A DNA stretch of 41,155 nucleotides from Alphaproteobacteria bacterium (GCA_018222865.1 JAAEZM010000016.1:1-41155), one strand, 5' to 3'. Positions 32,201 to 40,486 are shown, counted from the first letter of the stretch. Notes: generated by a model from the sequence alone, not told the origin. Numbers and translations: made by a program.

Positions 32201-32378
32201 GATAAGGCGTGAAAACAATGGCTTCCTTGATGGTGAAGGCCGGGTCTTCGAGTCGGCCCACATTCATGAAGCCGTGCAGCCCACCCAGCAGGCAGAACAA
32301 AATGATGATCCATGTGTAGACCGGTTTCTCGATCGACAGACGGGCGAGGGATGCGCTCGCGGAGGCGGCTTGGCTCAT
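29268..32378 (-). CDS. RND efflux transporter permease
   Basis: 1036 aa, the usual length. It starts with one membrane segment (PVYTWIIILFCLLGGL), then a periplasmic porter half, a bundle including GMLVDNAIVVTEGML (proton-relay region of helix 4), a second porter half, and a second bundle ending ILTMLAVPTLYALFFG. The AcrB-type DD in helix 4 reads DN here. It exports compounds using the proton gradient together with the membrane fusion protein encoded directly upstream with no gap. No outer-membrane factor is in the operon, so a TolC-like partner must be encoded elsewhere. It is probably controlled by the TetR at the operon head. Confidence 0.95.
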   Translation of the reverse strand: MSQAASASASLARLSIEKPVYTWIIILFCLLGGLHGFMNVGRLEDPAFTIKEAIVFTPYPGASAEEVEREVTERLEIAIQQLSEVREIRSESSPGMSEIHVVIEDTFDGSELPDIWTRLRARIRDTAPELPPGALNPRVLDDFGDTYGIFYAVTADGYSDDLIRDVARQLRRELLVVDGVAKVAVDGEPEERIYIEISQEELSRLGLSYEGLLQAIGRENSVVTAGSAAISGRYLRIDIPQTLSGVEAIENTLITPRNAGQAVHLSDIATIRRETVDRPDIFIYHNNTRAFTLGIAGQTTANIVDVGVAVEARLADLEADLPLGFELHPIYQQHVVVDDAINSFLISLALSVGIVVGVLCLFMGWRAGLTVGSVLLLTVSGTFFFMNIMGLEMERISLGALIIAMGMLVDNAIVVTEGMLTGVMRGKRRLDAAEEAVNNTQWPLLGATVIGIMAFAGIGLSPDSTGEFLFSLFAVIAISLLLSWVLAVTVVPMVGFHLFASQRQAAEHASTEELDESHVYSGGMFSAYRALLDNALKRRWRVLAGLLIVTLACYVGFGQVRNSFFPETNTPMFFVNIEYPEGTDILAVDQVIQEVGFFVQDQPETVQFDSFVGAGATRFMLTYNAEQPSASYGQIIVQTATLDEIPGLAERIIGFVRNEYPDATVRADRIVFGPPSGSKLEARFSGPDADVLRALAEEAMSGLHAEANVLDIRTNWRNRTTRLRPVLVEERAQTIGVTRENIANALVFATDGAQVGVFREGEDQIPIIARAPANERGDVNELIDRLVWSPSQEAYVPMNQVVSQFEAVYEDALIQRRDRVRTISVRANPLEGETAAEGFIRFAPVIEAIELPHGYTMEWGGEIESSGDANASLGGTLPITLVIMLTISFLLFAKVRQPLLIWAIVPMSVNGVVIGLLATNVAFSFTALLGLLSLSGMLIKNAIVLVDEIDTRIADGTDGFDAIRDGSVSRLRPVLLAASTTILGMTPLLFDAFFQAMAVTIIGGLAFASILTMLAVPTLYALFFGIKAPSPVAKAS

Positions 32379-33440
32379 TTAAGCGTCCTCCTCGAGCGGA
32401 CGGACACGCATGCCTTCTACAAGGGCGCTCACGCCGGCGGTCACGATACGCTCGCCGCGCTCCAGCCCTTCCAGGATGAGGACGCTTTCATCGCGCACAT
32501 CTCCGGTTTGAACCAAGCGCCGGGAAACCGTTTGGCCATCAAATACCCAGACGGACGGGTGGCCATCGGACGCATAGCTGATCGCACGGACCGGGACGCG
32601 AAGATTGGACATGTCCGTACGTGGGCGCTCGAACTCGGCGGTGACAGTAGCGGTCATGCCCGGCAGGAGATTGACCGGCAGGTCATTGGGCAGAGCCAGG
32701 ACTGCGCGATAGGTCTGAGACGCCGCATCCGGCTCGGTGATCATTTCGCGTGGTTCCAGCGCGAAGACTTCATCCGGCAGGAAGGGGAATACCGCCTGCA
32801 CTGAGATGAGGTCGTCTGCCTCTAGGGTTGCGATCATGTCCTCGGTGACCGGGACCGAAACGCGTAGCTCGCTGACATCGTAAAGCCGGACAATGGGTTG
32901 GCCGGGTGAAACGACCGTGAAGCTTTCCACCAGCTGACGGCTCAATAATCCATCAAAGGGCGCACGCATGCTGGCATAGCCGAGATTGCGGCGAGCGGTT
33001 TCCAGGGCAACCACGCGAAGCTCATAGGCTGTCTCCGCGCTGTCCAGCGCGGCTTGCGAAGCAATACCGCGTTCATTCAGGGTGCGCTGACGCTCAACAT
33101 CATTGCGCGCCTGTTGCAATTGCACACTCGCTTCGCGTTCTGCTCGGCGGAAATCCTCCAGATCGAGCTCGGCGACAAGTTCGCCCTGAGCGACTTCCTG
33201 GCCCTCTGGAATTGGCAGGCTGGCCAGCTGTCCACCGACCTGAAAAGCCATGTCGACGGTCTGGCGGGCCTCCACGCGTCCGACGAATTCAAAGCGCGAT
33301 TGCGGTTCGGCGGCGGTCACGGTTTCGATCATGACTCGGCGCGGTGCCGGAGCCATGGAGTCCTGTGGGGGAGAACAGGCGGCGAGAATGGCGGCGCTTA
33401 GCGTCGCGACGAATACGGTACGGGGGAAGAGGGCGCTCAT
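32379..33440 (-). CDS. RND membrane fusion protein (lipoprotein)
   Basis: 353 aa. The signal peptide ends in a lipobox ILAAC (Cys about residue 22), anchoring it to the inner membrane. A biotinyl-lipoyl-like domain (VDMAFQVGGQL..PEGQEVAQGELVAEL), a helical hairpin (about residues 95-155), and a beta-barrel part (RLYDVSELRVSVPVTED) match periplasmic adaptor proteins. It bridges the RND permease to an outer-membrane channel. The ATG overlaps the TetR stop by ATGA and the gene abuts the permease start. Confidence 0.93.
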   Translation of the reverse strand: MSALFPRTVFVATLSAAILAACSPPQDSMAPAPRRVMIETVTAAEPQSRFEFVGRVEARQTVDMAFQVGGQLASLPIPEGQEVAQGELVAELDLEDFRRAEREASVQLQQARNDVERQRTLNERGIASQAALDSAETAYELRVVALETARRNLGYASMRAPFDGLLSRQLVESFTVVSPGQPIVRLYDVSELRVSVPVTEDMIATLEADDLISVQAVFPFLPDEVFALEPREMITEPDAASQTYRAVLALPNDLPVNLLPGMTATVTAEFERPRTDMSNLRVPVRAISYASDGHPSVWVFDGQTVSRRLVQTGDVRDESVLILEGLERGERIVTAGVSALVEGMRVRPLEEDA

Positions 33441-33976
33441 GAATACATCTCCTGCATCATGCGGATAAGGCGGGCTTGGACGAGTTCACGCTGCTCGGGA
33501 GTAATATAATCAATTCCCAGCAGCTCATTGAAGTGAAGACCATCAATGGTCAAAAGGGCGATCAGGGCGGTGACAGGATCCGGTGCATCGCTGAGAACAT
33601 CGTTGACCTTGTTGCGAACATATTCGCGGGCCGGATCGAGTAATTCGGGCTGCTCGGCGGAGGCAGCGAGCAAGGCGACAGACACGGTCGCATCGGATTT
33701 GCGATGGGTCAGCAGGGCTTCGATAATGGCGGGGGCGAGTGGGCTTGCTTCGGCCTTGGCCCTGGTGGAGGCCGCGTCTACTTCGACTTCAACGCGCGCC
33801 AGCATGCGTTCCAGCATGGCCTCAAGCAGGGCGGTCTTATTGCGGAAGTGATAAAGGACGCCGCCCTTGGAATAACCGCTTTCTCCGACGACAGCATCAA
33901 TGGTCAGGCGTGCGCCGCCCTCACGGGCGACGACGCTTTCGGCGGCATCAAGGATGGAATCTCGTGTGGACGTCAT
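33437..33976 (-). CDS. TetR-family repressor of the RND operon
   Basis: 179 aa from the ATG at 33976 (TSTRDSILDAAESVV); the longer frame begins inside the promoter. The N-terminal HTH (IDAVVGESGYSKGGVLYHFRNKTALLEAML) is typical TetR, and the C-terminal domain (about residues 70-175) would bind the inducer. It is the first gene of the efflux operon and overlaps the fusion protein by ATGA. Two palindromes over the promoter are the likely operators. Confidence 0.92.
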   Translation of the reverse strand: MTSTRDSILDAAESVVAREGGARLTIDAVVGESGYSKGGVLYHFRNKTALLEAMLERMLARVEVEVDAASTRAKAEASPLAPAIIEALLTHRKSDATVSVALLAASAEQPELLDPAREYVRNKVNDVLSDAPDPVTALIALLTIDGLHFNELLGIDYITPEQRELVQARLIRMMQEMYS

Positions 33977-34012
33977 GGCTGGTTTCGTCACCTTACAACA
34001 TATTGTGCAATG

Positions 34013-34057
34013 CACATAAACCGTCCAGACGGTACAGTCAATACCGTCCAGACGGTA
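34013..34057 (-). promoter_or_regulatory. Efflux-operon promoter with two TetR operators
   Basis: On the minus strand TTGACT (34041-34036), 17-bp spacer, TATGTG (34018-34013). Two copies of ACCGTC-CA-GACGGT lie at 34020-34033 (inside the spacer) and 34043-34056 (just upstream of -35), centred 23 bp apart, about two helical turns. This is a textbook autoregulated TetR layout. Confidence 0.8.
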
Positions 34058-34216
34058 CAGTTGAGGGTTTTCGACGCTGACGAGGGGGGCGATAGAGAAA
34101 AACTTGCACCAAAACTATCCTTTTGCGCGAGATGTGAATCCGAAACGCTTTTAGGTTGGTGGTGTTGATGTCACGCTTGCCCTAGCTCTGCTCCAAATAC
34201 GGACTGGGAGCAGAAA

Positions 34217-35119
34217 ATGCGCATCACCATGGCTTTGAGCGCGGCGATCATCGCTATCGCACCGGCATCACTCTTTTCGGCTCCGGCAGATGCCTATGGC
34301 AGCGATGGTCACCGCATAGTCTGCGATTTGGCTTATCGCTATTTGTCGGACGAGGCGCGAGGCGAGGTCGACCGACTGGTCGAGCTGGACGAGGAATACT
34401 CGCATTTTCGCGATGTCTGCTCCTGGGCGGACCGAGTTCGCAACACCACTCATCGCTTCACGACCCCATGGCACTACACTGGACAGGAACGCGAAGACCG
34501 GGTCGTCGATGTGGAGGACTGCGCGCCCATGGGCTGTATCATCAGTGCCATTGAGCTTCATGCAGAGGCGTTGCGCAGTGATGAGACCAGCGCTGAAGAG
34601 CGTGTTGAGGCGTTGAAGTTCTACGCGCACTGGGTCGGCGATATTCACCAGCCCCTGCATGTTTCAATCAATGGGGACCGGGGCGGCAATGATATTGATG
34701 TGCTGTGGCGGGGCGAGCGTCACACCAACCTGCACCGCGTTTGGGATAGTGAAATCCTCTACGATTATATGGATGAAACTTGGCCGTTCGCACCGGAGGG
34801 CGATCGCTGGTCCTATCTGGCAGATGAGCTGGCGGCAGAGATTCCGCTTGCTGGATCATCGGTGGTGACACGCGTTGACCCGATCGCCTGGGCTCAGGAG
34901 AGCCACGATATCGCTCGAACACGAGGATTTGGTTATGTCTGGGCCCGCCCCGAGAACCCGATCGAGCCGGGCGAGGCGTATTACCAGCGTGGTCTGCGTA
35001 TCAGTCGCGAACGCCTCAAATTGGCGGCTGTGCGCCTGGCGGGGTCACTCAACTTGATCCTGGGACCAGATGAAGGCGCTCTCATAGCAGGACACGGGGC
35101 GTCTGCAGCCTTCGAGTAG
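34217..35119 (+). CDS. Secreted S1/P1-type nuclease
   Basis: 300 aa. A signal peptide (IIAIAPASLFSAPADA) leaves YGSDGH at the mature N-terminus, matching the WG..GH zinc site of the family with Tyr for the usual Trp. Other zinc ligands and signatures: VCSWADRVR, PWHYTG, ECAP-like DCAPMGC, LKFYAHWVGDIHQPLHV, DRGGNDIDV and NLHRVWDSE. Such enzymes degrade single-stranded DNA and RNA with three zinc ions in the periplasm or outside, supplying phosphate and nucleosides. GGGAGCAG lies before the ATG. Convergent/divergent context gives no operon partner. Confidence 0.92.
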   Translation: MRITMALSAAIIAIAPASLFSAPADAYGSDGHRIVCDLAYRYLSDEARGEVDRLVELDEEYSHFRDVCSWADRVRNTTHRFTTPWHYTGQEREDRVVDVEDCAPMGCIISAIELHAEALRSDETSAEERVEALKFYAHWVGDIHQPLHVSINGDRGGNDIDVLWRGERHTNLHRVWDSEILYDYMDETWPFAPEGDRWSYLADELAAEIPLAGSSVVTRVDPIAWAQESHDIARTRGFGYVWARPENPIEPGEAYYQRGLRISRERLKLAAVRLAGSLNLILGPDEGALIAGHGASAAFE

Positions 35120-35193
35120 ACCCTGCCTGTTGCACCAAAAGCGCGCTATTGCACAAAGCCTTAACATCGACCCCGCCATTGGGCGCTATTGGC

Positions 35194-35222
35194 TTGTGAA
35201 ATAAGACAAGTCTTGGTTAATA
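35194..35222 (+). promoter_or_regulatory. Promoter of the SDH-family proteinase gene
   Basis: TTGTGA (35194-35199), 17-bp spacer, TTAATA (35217-35222), 40 bp before the GTG start. A perfect short palindrome AAGAC-AA-GTCTT (35203-35214) fills the spacer and could be an operator. Confidence 0.45.
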
Positions 35223-35261
35223 TCGTGACGTGTTCCGATTGGCCGCTCGCGCGGGGGTGTT

Positions 35262-36290
35262 GTGCCGGAGTTTGAGACCAACCAGCTGATCATGATCGCA
35301 GCAGGCTTCCTGTTTGTGACCGTGATCCTGTGGTCTATCGCCACCTACATTAATTCGCGCATGACCGAGTCCGCCGATGAGCGGGCGATGGAAGCATTGC
35401 GCAATCGCCGTTTCCGAAAATATGGCGATGCGTCCAAGGCTTATAAAAAGGCGCGCAAGAAGATCGAGAATGGCAATACGGTGCTGATCGATCTCATCCA
35501 TGACCTTGGGGATGATTTCGTCGGGCGCGATCAGGCCGAGCAGCAAATCACCTTCGATGAAGCCTTTGAGGCTGTGTCCGCAATTCGCGGCGCAACCCCG
35601 CGCTCCAAGGTGGTCGTGGTCCTGCATACTTTGGGCGGTTATGCCCGGCCGGCGCATATGATCGCCCTGGCGCTGAAGCGGCATCTGAAAAAGTCGCGTC
35701 AGCATAATGCCAAGCGTGACCCGATGGTCGTCGCCTACGTGCCCTATGTCGCGATGTCAGGTGGAACGATGATTGCGCTGTCAGCGGACAAAATCTCCAT
35801 GGACGAGACCGCCTCGCTGGGACCGATTGATACGATTTACGGAGGCTTCCCGTCTGAAGCCTATGACGAATTGCTGAAGGCCAAAGGGGTCGAGGCGACG
35901 CAGGATGTGCTCGTCATGCTGGCTCATGAGGCCCAGAAATATGATCGCTATGCCGCCAAGGTCGCGCGCGACATCATCAACCCGGCACACAAGGCCAAGG
36001 CCGATGATCCCAATGCGCTCGCAGACTATCTGACGTCCGGCAAGCTTTCGCACTCAGAAGCGATCTCTCCAAAGGATGCGCGGGAATTGGGGATGAATAT
36101 CTCCACAAAAATACCTGAGGCGATCTATGCGCTTGTGGACGCTCGCATCCGCATGATCCAGACCCGTGTCGAGGAAGACGAGACGCAGGAGAAGGCCGAG
36201 AAGGCCGAGCGCGAGGCGGAAGTCCTCGAGCGTGAACAAATGCCGGAGCGCTTGAAGGCGCGGATGGTTCGCTCACGCACGCCCCTTTGA
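35262..36290 (+). CDS. Membrane-anchored SDH-family Clp-fold serine proteinase
   Basis: 342 aa from GTG 35262 with a GGGGGTG run upstream. One membrane segment (about residues 8-30) is followed by a ClpP/crotonase-like fold: VVVVLHTLGGYARPAH (oxyanion-hole region), then YVPYVAMSGGTMIAL with candidate nucleophile Ser166, then DETASLGPID. This matches the serine dehydrogenase proteinase (SDH) family related to signal peptide peptidase SppA. The tail (about 290-330) is a charged coiled coil. It probably cleaves membrane proteins or peptides. Substrate unknown. Confidence 0.85.
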   Translation: MPEFETNQLIMIAAGFLFVTVILWSIATYINSRMTESADERAMEALRNRRFRKYGDASKAYKKARKKIENGNTVLIDLIHDLGDDFVGRDQAEQQITFDEAFEAVSAIRGATPRSKVVVVLHTLGGYARPAHMIALALKRHLKKSRQHNAKRDPMVVAYVPYVAMSGGTMIALSADKISMDETASLGPIDTIYGGFPSEAYDELLKAKGVEATQDVLVMLAHEAQKYDRYAAKVARDIINPAHKAKADDPNALADYLTSGKLSHSEAISPKDARELGMNISTKIPEAIYALVDARIRMIQTRVEEDETQEKAEKAEREAEVLEREQMPERLKARMVRSRTPL

Positions 36291-36389
36291 TCGCAGGCGC
36301 GGCTGCCGCGCGGACTTGAAAAAACTTTTCTCTCTCCCACTTTGCGGTTTTCCGATCCGCTCCGGATCGCACCCGTGCAGGAGCCCTTT

Positions 36390-36863
36390 ATGAGTACGAA
36401 ATCCGAACTCTATGCTGATGTCCGCAAACAGATCCTTGCGGTTGTGGCCGGCGAGACCAGCGAGACCGCGCGCTATGCGACCGCGGCCTGCCTGCTGCGC
36501 GAGACCTTCGGTGACCGGTATTTCTGGACAGGGTTTTATGTCGTCGACCCGGCCAAGGGTGATGAGCTGGTGGTCGGACCCTATCAGGGCACGATGGGCT
36601 GTCTGCGTATTCCCTTCGGCAAGGGCGTGTGCGGCGCTGCGGCTGCGACCGGCGAAACCCAGCTGGTCGAAGACGTCCATGCTTTCCCGGGCCATATCGC
36701 CTGCGACAGCCGGTCCAACTCCGAGATCGTCGTTCCGGTTCCGGGCCGTGACGGAAAGCTGGCGGCGGTTCTTGATGTCGACAGCACCGAGTTCGGTGCC
36801 TTCGACACGGAAGACCAGGCCGGGCTGGAGGCGATCTGCGGCGCGCTTTTGACGGTCGACTGA
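36390..36863 (+). CDS. msrC: Free methionine-(R)-sulfoxide reductase (GAF domain)
   Basis: 157 aa from the ATG at 36390 with GGAG 6 nt upstream. It is a single GAF domain: YFWTGFYVVD, GPYQGTMGCLRIPFGKGVCGAAA, HIACDSRSNSEIVVPV, VLDVDS. Cys71, Cys81 and Cys105 have the same spacing (10 and 24) as the catalytic Cys84, Cys94 and Cys118 of E. coli fRMsr, which supports enzyme activity rather than a bare sensor domain. It reduces free Met-R-sulfoxide using thioredoxin. Confidence 0.9.
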   Translation: MSTKSELYADVRKQILAVVAGETSETARYATAACLLRETFGDRYFWTGFYVVDPAKGDELVVGPYQGTMGCLRIPFGKGVCGAAAATGETQLVEDVHAFPGHIACDSRSNSEIVVPVPGRDGKLAAVLDVDSTEFGAFDTEDQAGLEAICGALLTVD

Positions 36864-36888
36864 GATTGCTGGATGAATTTGCGAGATC

Positions 36889-36975
36889 CGGGCGGCGGCT
36901 AGCTTGGGTGAGCGGAAAATGCCGCCGCCCGCTCCATTCCTTCGGGCGCCGTCTCCTTCCTTGAGGCAGACGGCG
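36889..36975. terminator. Two hairpins between convergent genes (bidirectional terminator)
   Basis: Hairpin one: CGGGCGGCGGC (36889-36899) with GCCGCCGCCCG (36921-36931). Hairpin two: CGCCGTCT (36947-36954) with AGACGGCG (36968-36975). They lie between the stops of the reductase gene and the OmpA-like gene. U-tracts are absent, so termination strength is unsure. Confidence 0.5.
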
Positions 36976-36992
36976 GGCGGATATCTTGTGCG

Positions 36993-37895
36993 TTATCGGG
37001 CGACGATTTCGACCCTGCGGTTTAGCGCTCGACCCTCTTCGCCCTCATTGCTGGTTTCAGGGGCAAGAGGCCCGATGCCATGCGCGTCGAGGCGACGAGC
37101 GGGGATGGCGTAATCCTCGACGAGGGCGCGCACGACCGAAGCGGCTCGGCGTCGCGAGAGATCGAGATTGTATTCCAGCGAACCAGTCATATCGGTATGT
37201 CCGACGACATAGACTTCCAGTTCGGGACGTGAGCCGAGCAGATCCCGCAGGATTTCCAGCGAAGCAGACGAATCCGGCAGTAACTCGTCGCTGTCATGAG
37301 CAAAGAGCAGACCGTCGACGCGGACCCGCCCATTGGCATCGAGGCCGTCGGCCAATGAGTCCAGCGAGATAGAGACCATGCCGCGATCCATCTCATCGGT
37401 TTCGATAATGTCGATCGAGGTGCCGTGCCGCCCGGTGACGACAGCGATATAGGCGATACGGTCTTCATAGGTCAGTCTACCTACCGCGTAGCGTGAATTC
37501 GGGCCGTTATAGGCACGCATGCCATTGGCCTGGGTAAAGGCATTTCGCGAGGACCCGGTGGTGCAATCGCCATCGCCGGCGCATGCCCAGATTTCCTGAA
37601 AGCCTGCAGCATCCAGCGCTTCGCGATAATTCGTGAAGATTTCAAATTCTGAACGCTCGTCCGGACTTTCATAATAGAGCCGCGTCACTCGACCCTGGAT
37701 GGTCTCGGTGACAGCGCTACGCGCGTCGAAGTCGAATCCAACAATCATCCGGTATTCGTCAAAACTCCAAAACTCGCCGCCGCCCTGGGAGCCCTCGTAA
37801 GGCGTGATGAGGGGATGGCCTTCTACATCCTGTTGGGCCAAGGCGGTGGACGTCAGAGCTATGCTCGCGAGAGCAGAACAAATGAGAGTTCTCAT
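36993..37895 (-). CDS. DUF4892-like/OmpA-like outer-membrane-associated protein
   Basis: 300 aa. A signal peptide (LICSALASIALTSTALAQQ) precedes an N-terminal domain like DUF4892 (HPLITPYEGSQG, LYYESPDERSEFEIFTNYREALDAAGF). A C-terminal OmpA-like peptidoglycan-binding domain follows (FAHDSDELLPDSSASLEIL, YVVGHTDMTGSLEYNLDLSRRRAASV, RLDAHGIG, NRRVEIVAR). It probably ties the outer membrane or a periplasmic partner to peptidoglycan. It starts 5 bp after the stop of the secreted CARDB-like gene, so both are likely one transcript. Confidence 0.88.
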   Translation of the reverse strand: MRTLICSALASIALTSTALAQQDVEGHPLITPYEGSQGGGEFWSFDEYRMIVGFDFDARSAVTETIQGRVTRLYYESPDERSEFEIFTNYREALDAAGFQEIWACAGDGDCTTGSSRNAFTQANGMRAYNGPNSRYAVGRLTYEDRIAYIAVVTGRHGTSIDIIETDEMDRGMVSISLDSLADGLDANGRVRVDGLLFAHDSDELLPDSSASLEILRDLLGSRPELEVYVVGHTDMTGSLEYNLDLSRRRAASVVRALVEDYAIPARRLDAHGIGPLAPETSNEGEEGRALNRRVEIVAR

Positions 37896-37900
37896 TGATA

Positions 37901-39055
37901 TTATCCTTCGCAATTTGTCATGGCGGCAAATGTATTGGTGGGTGCATGATAGCAATGGAGGATGCGGTTATCCCCCTCTGCGATCTCGCGGATGCGATTA
38001 TTGGCGTCCAGGGTTACTTCGATCAGTACGTATTCGTAGGGCTCGTCCCATTCGCCCGGGAATTGATAGCCAGTGCCGTATAGATTGATATCGATCTCAA
38101 TAGGTTCGACCGCATTGGGCGCCAGGTCCGGAATATGTTGGCGCCAAGGGTTGGACCAGCCGTCCCCGGAGCGCATACCCGGGCCTTCATTCGTTCGCAC
38201 CCAGACATAGGACGGGCAATGATAGATACGGTTGAATTGCCTGCTACCTGCGTTTTCGACCAATATATGGGTTCGCAGCATATTAAGCGTCAGATCGCCG
38301 TTGCCGCCGGAATTGCGTCGTGCTTCTACGCGTAGATGGCTGTCGTTACTTAAGGGGCCAGGCTCGGACGGCATTTGTCCAAAACGGAATTCTATATCGC
38401 GCGCCAGGCGATGCGGCGCGCAATGATCGCGTTCGAAACGAGCGTTTGACGGATCCGGTCCGGGATTGTCTTCCCCCGACTCAAAGCCCGGCGCAGGCTC
38501 GATTGTTCCCGTCGGCAGGCTGTCATCAGGCGGCGGGCCATTGAGCTCGACAGGCGGTTCTGTGAGGCCTTCAATGAAAATGACACCCGGTCCTGCCCAT
38601 TCACCATCGATCACCAGATAACCGGCGGACGCGTTATGCGTCGGTATTGGCGCGAGCAGACCCTGATACTGATTGCCCGGACCGCTCATATTTCCTGCGT
38701 AGACGGTTCGCCATTGCATGCCGGTGTCGAGACTGCGGATCTGCACTTCGACCAAGCGGTTTGCCTGACACAAGGGGTCGGGAAAGGCATGCGTCGAGCG
38801 GATGGTTGCGAAACCCTGCGCATTGGTTCGGGTAGTTGGCCAGTTTACGGTATTCCAAAGTCCGTTTTGTGTTCGGACGCGGATACGCGTTTCCAGGCTG
38901 CCAATTTCCCAATAGCGGGCGGGTGAATTGAGGGCAGTATTACCGGGCCGGTAGCCGATCAGCCGGGTTGACACCTCCCAGAAGCAATTCGCCTGAGCCG
39001 GCGCTGTGCTCGCGAGCGCAGCAACGCTCATTGCCAGAATGAACAGAATCCTCAT
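37901..39055 (-). CDS. Secreted protein with CARDB-like domain
   Basis: 384 aa from the ATG at 39055, which places a clean signal peptide (ILFILAMSVAALASTAPAQA) at the N-terminus; the longer frame would begin in the divergent TetR gene. An N-terminal beta-rich domain with Cys pairs (about 25-170) and a Pro/Asp-rich linker (about 175-225) precede a C-terminal domain with ILVENAGSRQ and YEYVLIEVTLDANNRIREIAEGDN, resembling CARDB adhesion domains. Function is unknown; it could be cell-surface binding. The operator at 39113-39138 lies in its promoter region. Confidence 0.7.
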   Translation of the reverse strand: MRILFILAMSVAALASTAPAQANCFWEVSTRLIGYRPGNTALNSPARYWEIGSLETRIRVRTQNGLWNTVNWPTTRTNAQGFATIRSTHAFPDPLCQANRLVEVQIRSLDTGMQWRTVYAGNMSGPGNQYQGLLAPIPTHNASAGYLVIDGEWAGPGVIFIEGLTEPPVELNGPPPDDSLPTGTIEPAPGFESGEDNPGPDPSNARFERDHCAPHRLARDIEFRFGQMPSEPGPLSNDSHLRVEARRNSGGNGDLTLNMLRTHILVENAGSRQFNRIYHCPSYVWVRTNEGPGMRSGDGWSNPWRQHIPDLAPNAVEPIEIDINLYGTGYQFPGEWDEPYEYVLIEVTLDANNRIREIAEGDNRILHCYHAPTNTFAAMTNCEG

Positions 39056-39112
39056 CGATTTACTCCGTACGTCGTCCCACGCGGGATCGAGCGTAGTTTT
39101 GCTTGAAAATAA

Positions 39113-39138
39113 ATTCAATGAAAATATATTCATTGAAT
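39113..39138. promoter_or_regulatory. TetR operator between divergent genes
   Basis: ATTCAATGAA-N6-TTCATTGAAT, perfect 10-bp arms, in the 94-bp gap between the secreted CARDB-like gene (leftward) and the TetR gene (rightward). The AT-rich centre overlaps -10-like TATATT sequences, so a bound repressor could control both directions. Confidence 0.7.
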
Positions 39139-39149
39139 GTGAAGGTTTT

Positions 39150-39764
39150 GTGGAGCCACCTTTGGCGAAGTCGCGAAGTGAAAAGAAAGACGAGACCCGA
39201 TCGAAACTGATCACGGCCGGGGCAGGGGTCTTTGCGCGTAGAGGTGTGGAAGGGGCACGTATCGGCGATATCGCGAAAGAGGCGGGCGTCGCCATGGGCA
39301 CGCTCTATACGCACTTCGCTGACAAGGAAGCGCTCTTCGATGAGGTGATGCGAGCGGGAAAGACGATTGTGCTCGATGGTCTCGCTCAATCCCAGCAAGC
39401 GGATGGCGACAGAGCCATCAAGGATCGCGCGGCGATGGAGGGCGTTGTCGCCTTTGCGCAGATCTATGGCCCGCTTTTTCGGCTCCTCTTGAGCCGGGGT
39501 GCGGGCGATCAGCCTATGCAGCGCGAAGTTGTCGATGCGATCGCAGCCTTGCGCATCACTGAACTGGAACAAGGCAAGAAGGATGGCTGGGTCCGTGCCG
39601 ACATCAATCCCGACGCAGCGGCGCGCTGCGAAGTTGGAGCAGTCTTTCACCTGCTCGACTGGTGGCTCGACAACCCCGGCAAGATGACCGATGAGGAATT
39701 GATTGATCAGCTTTGTCGTGTGAGACGTTTCGGCGTCGAGGGCCTAATTCCGGAGCAGGGGTGA
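39150..39764 (+). CDS. TetR-family regulator
   Basis: 204 aa if started at GTG 39150 (EPPLAKSRSEKKDETRSKL), with GAAGGT upstream; the frame is open further back but runs through the operator. The N-terminal HTH is DIAKEAGVAMGTLYTHFADKEALFDEVM. The C-terminal ligand domain (about 70-195) ends in WWLDNPGKMTDEELIDQLCRV. It is divergent from the secreted-protein pair across a perfect palindrome and overlaps the metallopeptidase gene (TGATG), so it may control both neighbours. Confidence 0.88.
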   Translation: MEPPLAKSRSEKKDETRSKLITAGAGVFARRGVEGARIGDIAKEAGVAMGTLYTHFADKEALFDEVMRAGKTIVLDGLAQSQQADGDRAIKDRAAMEGVVAFAQIYGPLFRLLLSRGAGDQPMQREVVDAIAALRITELEQGKKDGWVRADINPDAAARCEVGAVFHLLDWWLDNPGKMTDEELIDQLCRVRRFGVEGLIPEQG

Positions 39765-40486
39765 TGAAAACGCAGACCATCCCCTTAGCCGGCCGAGACG
39801 TGGCGTACACGCTGAAACGATCCAGACGTCGCACGATCGGGTTTAGTATCGGCGCAGACGGGCTCTCGGTCACAGCCCCGACATTTGTTGGACAAGCCGA
39901 TATCGACGCAGCACTTCACTCCAAGTCTGGCTGGATCCTCTCCAAACTCGATAAATGGGCCGAACGTCCGGCGCCGCGTCAACCAAATTTTGAAAGCGGC
40001 GAGAACCTGCCCTGGCTCGGATCTGAACGGGTCCTCATCGTCGAGCCGCGTGGTGTGCGCACCCGGGCAAAGCTGGAAGCGGACGCGATCCGCATCTCGA
40101 TCGATCCGATGCTGGAGGGTGATCTTCGTGCCGCAACCGTTCGCAATGGGCTGGCCCGACTTTACAAGGCGGAGGGGCACAAGCTTATGGCTCCCAAGGT
40201 CGAGGCTTATGCCGGCCAGCTTGGAAAACGCGTCGCCAGGACGATTGTGCGAGAGCAAAAATCGCGCTGGGGCTCTTGCGCGCCGGACGGCACGATCAGG
40301 CTGAACTGGCGGCTGATGGGCTTTCCCGAGCCGTTGATAGACTATGTCTGCGCCCATGAGGCCGCGCATCTCGTTGAAGCCAATCACTCCCCCGCCTATT
40401 GGGCGGTGGTGGAACGTCTGATGCCGGATTGGAAAGCGCGGCGAAAATCCATGCGCGAGGACGCGCATTTATGGACATTTCCGTAA
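39764..40486 (+). CDS. YgjP-like (DUF45) zinc metallopeptidase
   Basis: 240 aa from the ATG at 39764, overlapping the TetR stop by TGATG. KSRWGSCAPDGTIRLNWRLMG and YVCAHEAAHLVEANHSPAYWAVV carry the YgjP/WLM-type signature: the HEAAH zinc motif with a third His 6 residues on. N-terminal KRSRRRTIGFSI is typical of the family. Probable protease or peptidase of unknown substrate. Confidence 0.9.
   Translation: MKTQTIPLAGRDVAYTLKRSRRRTIGFSIGADGLSVTAPTFVGQADIDAALHSKSGWILSKLDKWAERPAPRQPNFESGENLPWLGSERVLIVEPRGVRTRAKLEADAIRISIDPMLEGDLRAATVRNGLARLYKAEGHKLMAPKVEAYAGQLGKRVARTIVREQKSRWGSCAPDGTIRLNWRLMGFPEPLIDYVCAHEAAHLVEANHSPAYWAVVERLMPDWKARRKSMREDAHLWTFP

Noticed and set aside
34016-34168. Frame reading across the efflux promoter on the plus strand
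   Set aside because: It runs antisense through the TetR gene and its operators and has no ribosome site.
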